A stretch of DNA of 14,583 nt from Zancudomyces culisetae. Its lineage: Eukaryota; Kickxellomycota; Harpellomycetes; Harpellales; Legeriomycetaceae. How positions within the stretch are numbered: the first letter of the stretch is position 1; the number at the start of each line of letters is the position of its first letter. The notes under the pieces were generated by a model. It searched no databases and was not told where the DNA came from. It saw nothing but the letters and a program-made list of their open reading frames with translations. The stretch spans positions 1 to 14,583 of the forward strand of contig LSSK01001917.1 in NCBI GenBank assembly GCA_001969505.1, written 5' to 3'. A program made the translations under genes and the position numbers. Below, in pieces: positions 1-9,917 of the stretch.

Positions 1-1169
1 TAGTTGAAAGCAATAATGTATGTAAGTGTGATGGTACTGGAACATACAAGAATTTATTGTTTATCGGTATTAACATCAACAGAGGTGAAGTATGTAAGAT
101 CTATAATTATATACAAGATTTTTTTTCATTAAGATATGAAATTTAAAATAAGAAAATTACGTCTATACTTAATACCATTATTGAGTATGCTTTGATGCTA
201 ATGAGTTTTGGGTTAGGTTGCAAAAATATTTATGTCTAATATACAGAACAAATAATGTATCAAAAAGATATAAAATGAGCGGTGGACATCTCGTATTTCT
301 TTAAAAGTTACATCACAAGGAAAAGGTAGTAAAACACAGACAGAGTCCTTCAGTACTGAAATTGCTTTGAATAAACAAGTATCTAGCTTTTAGCCTTAGA
401 CAAAAATGAACAAATCAATTAGCAAGTCTTGCTTTGTCGATAATCATGACCCTGAATGCGGTTGTGATGCGCGTAAATATGGTCTCATATTTCAGATGGA
501 TGACGTTTGATTATAAACTAGTGTGATATATTTTTCCGCTTGCCTTTTTGCTAGATAGCTTGAGATATAGTGTTATTGGACGATGTATATTACCAGTAGG
601 GTTCAGTAGTGCCACCATTATTTTGATATTTGAAGTAATAAACCATCAGGTTTAAATAATAAATTGTTTACCAAGGGGCGTGAAATCCGGAAAAAAGTAA
701 AGAAATGAAAATATAGCTATTGGAGGGGTTCATAACAATAGAGGTGATCATCTGTTTTTTCCACTCGCCTACTCACACCTTTTGCCAATGTGTATCCATA
801 TCTCTTTTATTGTTTCTTTCAATTTTCAATTTCTTTTAAGCTACAGCAGGAATTATGCAAATTGGACGTAAGAAACAAATGTGCACATGAATTTCTAATA
901 ATTTGGATTTCTGGAATTGGGATATTTAAACGTTCTCCATGTGTTTGGAATTGTTTCTACCTGTAATATTTGTTTGAGAATATAAAGGCTGGGAAAATAA
1001 ACGAAAAAAAAATAGCCAATATACTTTATAAACCAACCCAAGAAACATTGTTTAGACCTGGAAAAAACGAAAAATCGTTAATTGTAATATAAAAATCGAC
1101 ACTAATGCATTTTGTTTCTAGCCTTGGGATCTAGAATTTTTGAAATAGAATATAGCAATATAGACCAGA
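1..1169. other. Upstream intergenic region of the TUL1-like gene
   Basis: No reading frame longer than a few tens of codons starts here, and I see no tRNA A/B-box pair, rRNA or mobile-element signature. The stretch is AT-rich with short A and T tracts and should contain the promoter and 5' leader of the gene starting at 1170. A short reading frame of nine codons starts at about 276; I give it no coding meaning. A TATA-like element at 981 is listed separately. Part of the left side could be the flank of a gene outside the window. Confidence 0.6.
981..988 (+). promoter_or_regulatory. Possible TATA box for the TUL1-like gene
   Basis: TATAAAGG lies about 190 nt upstream of the ATG at 1170 and matches the fungal TATA consensus apart from the last positions. 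Such AT-rich octamers are common by chance in this sequence, so position is the main support. Transcription-start mapping would decide. Confidence 0.3.
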
Positions 1170-3579
1170 ATGGATGCGAATTTATTCCGGAATTTTATGT
1201 ACTTGATAATAGTATGGCTCATGATTAGTGAGATACAAGAAAACAGGATCAGAAACGAAAGGGGTGAGCGGGCACGCAAGAAAGTCTTGGCGGAACTGAA
1301 AGATCTCCAGTTCAAGAACGTCACCAAATTTAATTTATGGCCAAAAAAGGTATTAAATGAATATAGACAGATAATGAAACCAACCACAGAAAAAAACAAT
1401 GTGCTGTCCAATTTAAGCGCGTTTGATAAAGAAAATGCCTCAATGCTGGAAAACAGGAGTAGTGGCGTTGAGTTGGTAGTTGAAGATCAGCATAATTTGT
1501 ATTACCGCAATGTCAGTGGGATAATAAGAGGCCCTTGGGTTGCAAGTGAATTGGAGGAAAAGACGGTGTGGTATAACGGAACTTTGGGCAAGGAGCAGGC
1601 CAAATACCGATATACAGAAGGTGAAAATGGAAGACTCCGTATGTTTTTGAGGGACAAACGGGTGGCGAACTCTGGGAAAAAGATACATTCAGATTCAAGT
1701 GCGGCAGCGAGTTATGTGGGGGGGTATACACGGATAAACCGGGGAGACAAGCTGGAAACAGTGATGTTAGAGGGGATTCACTTTGCAGATGCTGGACAGT
1801 TGGTGTTGTACGGGATCTCAACAAAGTTTAGTTCTGCGGCGGTGTTTGGTATGACAGTTGAACGGAAAATAGAGAATCTCGTGCGATTGTTGGAAATTAT
1901 GGAGACGGAAAGTCGGTTTAACCAGAGTTTGGCAGTTCTCATGGAGGTATACAATCAAACAAGCTCGTTATTGGGAATACGAGACGGTGTACTACCAGAG
2001 GCAAAAGTAGGCCAAAATAAAAAAGAGGCAGGGAAAACGGAAAATAAGGGAAAAGAAACGGCAAATACTAGCGACGTTAAAAAGAAGGATTTACGGAGAG
2101 ATGAATGTTCGTATTTTATTATGGGACAACTTGAAAAATATTCACTCGATAAGCATGATGGTGGTGGGAGGGATGAGAATACCAAAAAACTGTTAGAAGA
2201 ATTGGAGCGAGAGTTGGAGCATCCAACAGGAATGAAAACGATAGAAGCCCAGGGGATGAAGTGGAGGTTTCTGGTATACAGTCCTGAATGTTCATATTAT
2301 ATTAAAAATCAGAACAGGAGCAAAGATGAAGAAGAAGAAGAAGAAGATGGGAAAGGAGAGGGGATGATGATGTACTCGAAAGAACTATTACAGGAAGATG
2401 GTGACAATGAGAGGAAAGAAACGGGGGAGAGTGTTAAATACATGAAGGGTGAGTTACAGAGCATATATAGCAAACGAGTTAGAGGGATAGCAAATGTGGC
2501 AATGGTGGTAAGTAAATTTATGATAAAGAGATAAAACAAAAAAAAAATACAAGAAAAAAAAAATAAACAAACAAATAAATAAACAATTGGAATAGATGGG
2601 AATAATAGAAATAATAATGTTTATCAGGCAGATAGAATATACATCAACACCAACATCATTGAGTAGAGTGGCATATGCTACGATATTCTTGTACATGTTA
2701 CAGGACAGCTACATCGGAATGCTTGGAATGATAATGGCAATGGCCAACCTGGCAGAGTTTGGAAGTATAATGGCTGCAGTATTTTTCAAGTTTGTGTCGC
2801 TAACAATCTTTGGGTTCCGATACATTTCGCGGATCAAGCAGGCACAGGAGGAGGGAGAGGTTGGGGAAGGCCAGCGGATGAAGGGGATCTATGGCGGGTT
2901 CTATCTGATGATGTTTGCAGGGGTTGTGACAATGTACTTTTATACAGCCCGCGAGTCTATTGCTAGCAAGGTGGTAGTGTGGATGCTGTTGCTGGTAACA
3001 TATTCACTGTGGATTCCACAGATTGTGCGCAATGTGGCGAGAGGAAGTAATCGAGCGATCCGCCACGATTTTGTGTACAGTGCAAGTGTTTTAAGACTGG
3101 TTTACCCAATGTACATATTTCTACGCAGAAATAACGTGTTTTATATCGATGAGACACAAGCAAAAATGGTCCGCCTGTTGGTTGGATATGTTGCGATCCA
3201 GGTCATAGTGCTAAGCATTCAGGACTGGTTTGGACCGCGTGTGTTTGTGCCAAAGGCTGTCTTGCCCGAATCATACAATTACCACGACGCAGCTGCAATT
3301 CTTTCAATAGCAACACAGCAGCACGACGAGGAGCAGCAGATTGGATCGGACCAAACCGAACCTGACACTGCGAACAACAACCGGGTGTGTGCGATATGCA
3401 TGGCGGACATGAAGGAGCTGCGAGAGGCCACAACCAGTGGTACCAGCGCAAGCCGGTACTTCAGAGCGCATATGTTCATGATTACACCGTGCCATCACGT
3501 GTTCCACACGGAGTGTTTGGCAGAATGGATGAAAATCAAGCTGGAATGCCCCGTGTGCCGCAAAGCGTTGCCCCCCTAA
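1170..3579 (+). CDS. TUL1: Tul1/Dsc1-like transmembrane RING ubiquitin ligase, two exons
   Basis: Exons 1170-2507 and 2596-3579 join in phase 0 to a 773-residue protein, close to yeast Tul1 (about 760). Tul1/Dsc1 is the RING E3 of the Golgi/endosomal Tul1 (Dsc) complex, which ubiquitinates membrane proteins and in some fungi supports SREBP cleavage. Visible parts: an N-terminal hydrophobic anchor (about residues 5-20); a luminal domain with several N-glycosylation sequons and family-like segments (GIIRGPW, HPTG, YSPEC); about seven membrane segments (near 440-456, 470-497, 501-522, 543-562, 571-587, 605-622, 639-655); and a C-terminal RING-H2 domain (C711-x2-C714, then C745-x-H-x2-H-x2-C753, C764-x2-C767). 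The protein ends three residues after the last CRKA, as is typical of the family. The start is fixed by an in-frame TAG nine bases upstream. The family assignment is secure; the exact splice acceptor is inferred. Confidence 0.92.
2328..2345 (+). repeat. (GAA)6 coding microsatellite in TUL1-like exon 1
   Basis: Six consecutive GAA codons encode six glutamates inside an acidic stretch of the luminal domain, just before the first membrane helix. The repeat is pure, so it may vary in length between strains. Confidence 0.85.
2508..2595 (+). other. Intron of the TUL1-like gene
   Basis: The donor is GTAAGT and the acceptor is AATAG. This is the only acceptor before the membrane helix that keeps phase 0 and avoids the in-frame TAG at 2593. 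The intron is 88 nt long and A-rich, without a pyrimidine tract or a TACTAAC/CTAAC branch site; ATAAAC near 2579-2584 is the best candidate. Splicing fuses IANVAMV to MGIIEIIMFI, making one continuous hydrophobic helix, which strongly favours this junction. Unspliced RNA would stop at 2532-2534. An acceptor at 2631 also keeps phase but would remove half of that helix. Confidence 0.8.
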
Positions 3580-4125
3580 AACAACACCAAGTTCAGTGGC
3601 TCAAGTTTGTATTTCAGCTCCTTCTCTGCTTTGTTTTGTGGAACCCACATCCGGAACAAATCCACCAGCTTAGTAACATCTGGCCCAAGTCTTGGATGCT
3701 GCTTGATCTGCGGGTTTGTCAGCAGGCTGACAAGAATCGATGGGAGGAAATATGGGTTGAGTGGTTCGTATGCATTGATTGGCTGGTACAGAATGTGTGG
3801 TGATGTCGAATATGATTGGTCGTAACCCCCGTAGAGATTTTCGTGTGCCACATCACTGTCATTGCTGTCGCTGTCATTAGTATCACTGTTCTTATCACTG
3901 TTGTTGTGATTATTGTTGTGGATAGAAAGGGTGGATGCGATATTGGACACTAGCGATGACAGCCAGTCTTTTAACTCTGGATAATGGTCTGGGTAGTAGC
4001 TGCTGCAGGCACACCAAGCGTGTGAACCACTTGAACCATTTTCGTTTTCATCTTCATTCTCGTTTCCGTTTCCGCTTCCGTTTTCACTTTCATTGATATT
4101 TACATTTAAGTTTGCGTTTGTATGG

Positions 4126-4160
<35 letters not shown>

Positions 4161-6645
4161 ACTATGATTATGGGTAGTGAAGTTCGGAACAATAGGCGAC
4201 ATTGTCGTTGTAGAATACAGTAACCAGTCAATCATCAGTTTATACACGTCTTTTTCTTCGTAAGGGAACGAATGTCCTCCGCCACCAATCACTGTGGTAG
4301 ACAATGCTTTCGGTGATTTTTTAGAAATCTTTGATGATGAAGCAGCCTGGGCTTGGACTGTTGTTGCGTTTGTATTTTTCCTGCTACCATCGGATTTGCT
4401 GTTAGATTTAGTATGTGTATTTACATTTGTACTATTGGTAGTTGCGTTTGCAACGCTGGCTGTACTGGTGTTACCGGTACTTTTAGCATTATTGGTATTA
4501 GCAGCAGCAGCAGCAGTAGTAGCAGAGGTAGTAGAAGTAGAAGAAGATTTGGAAGTTTGAATTGGTGTTGGTGTGCTAGTTGATGAACTACCCCAAAAAT
4601 TCCCTGCCATTGATTCACTCAAATACACAGAAAGCCCAAGATCACTGAATCCGAAATTGCGTAGTTTGATGCAGAAAAGAACCAATTCTATCAAGAAATT
4701 ATTTTTAGCATATCCAAAACAACACTTCCCATGAACAGAGTCACCACTCACTTGATTCGCACACCATTCACTACACTCACACTCATACTCACTTTCACTT
4801 TCACTTTCATTTTCACTTCCATCTTTACTCTTGTCCTCATTTCTTGTCTGTTTTCCGTCTAAATTTCTACCCCTCTTTGTAACTTTTGGTGACGGATGTA
4901 TCGAGTGGAATGCTTTTATACAAACAGCGCGGTACAAATTCGGATGCGATATTGCACTCATAATCGCCGAATAAAACGGCACAACTTCATCTGCCCAGCT
5001 GGCCACACACATCACTCGCACTCCGCGTTGCATAATTGCCCCCAATGCCATAATGTACTGCCCCACAATGTAGCTACTTGGATCACCAAACTGGAACAGT
5101 TCCCGTGTCGCTGCCGCCGCCTCGATGTACCGAATAATAATATTATCCTTGAGCGCTGCAAATGGTCCGTGGCTAATCCCCGCCATCGCCAGCAACCCAA
5201 CTCGCTGCCGTCGCGGCTCAATTAGCCCAATTTCTATTAGCCGCTCAAGTAGTATCACACTAACAGGTGTACCCTGTGAGTGTGCAGCAACCAGGACCAT
5301 GTCTGCGCTCTGGAGGTGCCGTTTGCGGTCCAGTTTATTTGGAACGGTTATGTCTATAGGTAGCATTGGTGTGGAAGTCGATTGAGCCTGGTTTACATTT
5401 GAACTTGGATTTGATTTTTCACTTGTTTTTATTTTTGTGTCTGTCTCTGTGTCTGTCTTTGTATTTGTATTCGTGTTTGTGTTTGTGTTTGTGTCTGTGC
5501 TTGTTTTTGGGACAGAGCTGGGGTTTGAATTTGAATTTGAATTAGAATTTAAACTTGTACTCAAAATCTTTTCTCGCAAATTGCTACTATTTATCTCCAC
5601 TCCATACTCCAACAGAATCTCCTCGCGCTTATCCATTACCAGCTGCCCCATCAGCTTTTCCACGCGCTCCTCAACCATTCCATCTGCAGCCAATGGCATC
5701 ATCACTACCTCGACTTGCTGGCCCAGACTACTCTCATATCTATTTCCACTTTCATCCGTGACCCTAACTCCATGTTCCTGCCATAAATACTCCTCCAGAC
5801 TCTCCTTCATCCGCCCACAAAACCTTTCTGATTTTCCTGTAGGCTCGCCTGCAACAAACTGAACTATTTTGTTGGGAAACCAACCGTGCACCCCCAAAAT
5901 CACAATTTTCTTCATCCCCACCACCGTATTGTGTATCTTTTGGTTTTCTTTGCTTCTAAATTCGTCCATCGCACCAAATCCAGCACGATCTTCACTATTT
6001 ATATCCGTGCTGCTTAAAAGCGCGGTTGTTTCATCTATTTCTGTCGTATCCCTACTTTCGTCCACACCCATATCTCTGCTCATTTTCCTATTCTTATCCT
6101 TATTCCTACCCCTACTCCTACTCCTACCCCTACTCCTATTCCTCCTTCGCCACAAGCTGCCCATTATCGACATACCCGCCTCATTACGGTATCGTCTGTA
6201 CTCCAACTTTGGCTCTACTATACTCTTCATTCCTAGCTTATTTTCGCTTGCTTCGCCTCCTTTCCCGTCTCGTTCCGATTGCTTCTCTTGCCTTTTCTCA
6301 ATTGTAGATCCAGCTTTGTTTTTTTGTCCTGCTTCCCGTTCTTGTATATCTATACTTTTTTCAACTTTTTCGCTGCTGTAATAAAAACTTGATATATATT
6401 CTCTCCACCCAACCTTATAATCACGGCTTTCTTTTTCTTTTTCTTTTCCATGTTTATTTCCTTTTTCGAGCTTGCGCTCTTGTTCTTGTACTAGTTCTTG
6501 TACTAGTTCTTTTTGTTGCTCTTTCCCCTGTTCTTGCCCTTGCCCTATCTCTTGTCCTTGCTCCTGGTCTTGTTGTTGCTCTTTCTCTTTCTCTTGCCCT
6601 TGATCTTGGTCTTGCCCTTGATCTTGGTCTTGTACTTGGTCTTGT

Positions 6646-6682
<37 letters not shown>

Positions 6683-8753
6683 CTTGGTCTTGAGGTTTGT
6701 CCACTGTGTTTTCAAGCACAGACTCACGTTCTTTCCCTTGATCCTGTACCTCCTCCCTATCTACCATCATTTTTATATCACCATCATCGACATCACCAGT
6801 ATCTTTTACTTTTAAAGCTTCTCCTTCAGTTTTATTGTGCTCCTCTAGTGACCCTTGCTCGTTATTGTTCGTCTCTGCTCCATCGTGAATCCTCACTACT
6901 GTCTGTTTGATGCCTAGCTGCCTTTTTGTACCTACTTTTATCTGTTGACCATGTTTCTCTCCTTCCACTTCCTGCCGTTCTTGCTCATAATCATACTGTT
7001 CAGTTTCTACTTTCTGGTCCTCTTTTTTGCTTTTCCACCATATCCACTTGGTTGTGCTCCTATACTTACTTCGTCTCTCAAACTCAAACTCACTCTCACT
7101 TCCCTCTCCTATTTCGTTTCCATGTTCTCCCTCATTACCTCTAGCTCCACCACGCTCATTTACGCTATAGCTAATACTGTTGTTGCGACTATCAGTATTC
7201 GTTACTTGCTCTTCCATTTGAATTGCCTTGGTTTCTACCTCTACCAACTCTTTTATCCCTATACTTTTTTCCGATGCAGCTTTGTTTATTTTTTCCGCCC
7301 CTTCCACCCCTTCTTTAGTTTTTCCTTTGTCGTTTTGGTTTAAAATGAAGTCACCTGACCCACTAGAATTATTAATCTTTTGCTTTTCTTGCTCTTGTTT
7401 ATGCTCTCGCTCGTGATTCTCTTCTATTTCTAGTAGGCCCTGAGTCCCTTGTTGTGCAATATTAGTAATACTCTTGCTGGTGTCAACCTCCTCCCCGGTA
7501 TCTTTTATTGCATCAACTACTGCCTCTTCATTATTGCTATTATCAGATGGACCCTTGTTAGCAATGCTCATTTCAGTACCACAACTACTGGGGATATCCA
7601 CGGAGTCCTGTCGCTCTATTGTGGTCTCCTGTGCTTCAACAGATAATTTTTGCCTTTTAAAAATATTTATGGCTTTTTCCTTCTGAGGACTGCTAATATT
7701 ACTGCTACCTTCACTGTTACTACCCCAAATCCATCGTTTAAAGCTATACACTGGCGTTTTATTCTCCTTTTTTGTTTTATTCTTCTGATTCTTACCTTTG
7801 CCGATCATGATGCCAGTGTTACCTTCGGTATCTTGATCCAAACTTGGCTCTCCAATCCTACTTGTTTCTTCTGGTCGTTCTTCCGTATGCTGCTGACTTT
7901 CCTGCACCTCGCCTTCCTGAGCACACACACCATCATTACCAGTATTTCCATTTCCAGGCTGTATCATTTTGAATGTTGCATTTGTGGTAGCTGAACTACT
8001 TGTGCTTATTTTCTCGCTGGTATTGTTGCTACATTCGATGCCTCGATCAGACAAAGCATTGTTATTCGCATCAATGCTGCTGCTCTCAGTAAACGACAGC
8101 TCTGGTATGGTTTGACTATTTCTAAATTTCACCACAACCTGTTCACTAGAGCTGTTGTATATCTTTTCGTTATCTTTTATGCTGGTTTTACTGCTAGGAA
8201 TGCTGAAATCGGTGGATACACTAGCGATATTAAACAATATTCCCCCGCTTTGTGATTTTACGCTTGTCGCTTCTTGTGAATCTGTGATAATCGGCTGATT
8301 TAGACTCGCACTTAAATCTAAGTTCAATTTCAGATTTTTAGCCAGGTCTGAATGTGCACTAAAATCTACACCACCATCTATGTCTGGTTGTGTCTGTAAA
8401 TTCTCTAACTGATTGTTTTTACTGTGCACACGTTTGTTATATACCACAGGATACTGAGTATTGTCACGAGCTTTATTGCCTTTATTATTTAAATTGGAGT
8501 TTTTGGCCTTGTCACAATAAAGAATATTCGCCTCGCTACTGTTTTCAATCGTAAGAGAGTAGGATTTATTATTTGTGTTTGTATTCGTGCCTGTATTCGT
8601 GTTAGTCTCGGTACTGGCTTTGGTGTTTACAGTACTAGACAAGTTTGTGTTGACGTTTGAATCTGTATTTTTGTCTGTTCCGAAATCTATCAGCACATTT
8701 TTAGCGAGGTTCATACTTCCTCGTCTCTTTTTTCTACCGATTAGCCGTGGCAT
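3576..8753 (-). CDS. YML020W-like alpha/beta-hydrolase-fold protein with large disordered N-terminus
   Basis: This single 1725-codon frame starts at the first ATG after an in-frame TGA nine bases upstream. I recognise the C-terminal half as the uncharacterised fungal family of S. cerevisiae YML020W (about 660 residues); its function is unknown. The core begins near residue 948 with KIVILGVHGWFP. It carries a nucleophile-elbow-like AHSQG (Ser1159), an Asp in SWADEVVP (Asp1255) and candidate His1283/His1286, an order that suits a Ser-Asp-His alpha/beta hydrolase. The C-terminal block (about 1660-1722, NPYFLPS to KYKLEPL) looks family-specific. Residues 1-930 are polar and low in complexity, with Q/E/D repeats, a 13-Gln run (692-704), an Arg/Ser-rich patch (about 868-890) and a dileucine-type ETTALL (908-913). 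Further Ser/Asn/Thr-rich inserts (about 1062-1140, 1385-1545) break up the core. The stop overlaps the TUL1 stop. Enzymatic activity is inferred only. Confidence 0.8.
4125..4160 (-). repeat. (AAC)12 polyasparagine tract
   Basis: Twelve identical AAC codons (GTT on the plus strand) encode residues 1532-1543 of the YML020W-like protein, in a hydrophilic insert before the conserved C-terminal block. The purity of the repeat suggests recent expansion and possible strain polymorphism. Confidence 0.92.
5435..5560 (-). repeat. Coding dipeptide repeats (Asn-Ser, Asn-Thr, Asp-Thr)
   Basis: Degenerate six-base repeats encode alternating Asn-Ser and then Asn-Thr and Asp/Glu-Thr dipeptides (about residues 1065-1107). 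They lie as an insert between the first hydrolase-core segment and the putative nucleophile segment of the YML020W-like protein. Similar Asn-Thr dipeptides occur near the N-terminus (8570-8680). Confidence 0.8.
6642..6680 (-). repeat. CAA/CAG polyglutamine tract (13 codons)
   Basis: Thirteen Gln codons, mostly alternating CAA and CAG, encode residues 692-704 of the YML020W-like protein. They sit inside a wider Gln/Glu/Asp/Gly-rich region (about 6480-6700) built from DQ, GQ and EQ dipeptides. Mixed codons make it less unstable than a pure repeat. Confidence 0.9.
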
Positions 8754-9917
8754 TTCTTGTCACAAACTCTAAACTCCGAAATTTGGTGGTTGCTAATTAT
8801 GTTGTTTTGAGGTGTATTACGTTTTGGGATGTATATTGGCTGGTTTCTGGTCCTGTTTTTCTTCTAGTTTACTGGTGGTTTGCTATGTTCTACCTGACTT
8901 TTTAAATTGTGCTCAAAAAATAAAACGTGACTCTAGTAATGAGAAACCTTAAAACCAACTCTTGTTAGTATCTTACTCGGTGATGTATTAAAGTGGTTTT
9001 ATTTATATCTTTCTTTCTTGAAAAATCGACGAGTTGGTTTTGCAATTAAGCCTTAAGAGGTTCTAATATATCTGAATGACTGAAAAAGAACCTTTGAAAC
9101 AAGTTCAATAAATATACATCCATATATGCTCTACGTAAAAAGTTTTTGGACCTTTGTTCCCAGAGCAAAATTAAAAGCTAGGAAACAGAAAAGGAATTCT
9201 AGTGTGAATGCTATCCAAAACATTACACTCTCTCCTCATCACCTGTGATCCAATACAATATGGAATTAACAGTTAACCCTTTCATCATGAACCCAGCATT
9301 GGGTAGAATATCTCGTTTTCTTTATTTCTACCTTCTCTCTAGGGTCAATTCTATTCGCTTCAAGTGTGATTATGCCAGAGTGCTTACAAAAAGTGCCTCT
9401 TTCGCGCTATTGTGCGTCTTTAATGCATTAAATATTGTTTGATGTTGGGTATAGTTCACATGTGAATGACAGACCTAGAAAATTAAACAATTTATATTCT
9501 TCACACAGTATTAGCACAGTTTATCTCGAGTGATATCTTGTGTCTCAGCAAACCATCCCGAGACTAATAAACAACAATATTTGCATTGCCGTGCTTTATT
9601 ATTTGCTTTTACTTTAAATTTCCTTATAAATATATGAAATGCCATGAGTATTTATTTAACAACCTCGAGCTTGTTAAATATAGGATCATCTCATCTAGGA
9701 GTATACATTCTTCATGATTCCATCATACAACTGATATTCCCGTTTTTCTCATCCACATTTTATTCCACACAATCAAAGCTAAACCAAGCCCAGTAATGTA
9801 TAAAAAAAAACTATGTACATTTCCTACTTGGAAGTATAAACAACTAAAATAAATAGTGTAGCTATCCAAAAAAAATAAAAAACAAAAAAAACGCTATAAA
9901 ACTGCATTTTTTCATAT
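8754..9917. other. Intergenic region between the BAR gene and the YML020W-like gene
   Basis: This region should hold the promoter of the leftward YML020W-like gene (right next to 8753) and the 3' untranslated region of the BAR gene (near 9917). A 65-codon plus-strand frame at 9245-9442 has no recognisable family or motif, and I do not call it a gene. I see no tRNA, structured RNA or mobile element. A/T tracts near 9800-9890 lie just past the BAR stop and may belong to its 3' end-formation signals. Confidence 0.6.
9000..9007 (-). promoter_or_regulatory. Possible TATA box for the YML020W-like gene
   Basis: The minus strand reads TATAAATA about 250 nt upstream of the ATG at 8753, a full match to the yeast TATA consensus. 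Chance matches are likely in such AT-rich DNA, and the spacing implies a fairly long leader. Confidence 0.3.

Noticed and set aside
2629-2631. Alternative TUL1 acceptor CAG ending at 2631
   Set aside because: It keeps frame but deletes most of the first membrane helix, which the AATAG acceptor at 2595 preserves.
2596-3579. A separate gene starting at ATG 2596 encoding only the multispan and RING part
   Set aside because: The luminal half directly upstream belongs to the same family protein, the two halves join in phase across a GT-TAG intron, and the fusion restores the first membrane helix and the usual family length.
6389-6910. Plus-strand leucine/valine-rich frames opposite the Gln/Glu repeats
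   Set aside because: They are mirror translations of the coding repeats on the minus strand, without starts or motifs of their own.
9245-9442. 65-codon plus-strand frame in the gap
   Set aside because: No recognisable family, no motif, average composition for the region; frames of this size are expected by chance in over 1 kb of non-coding DNA.
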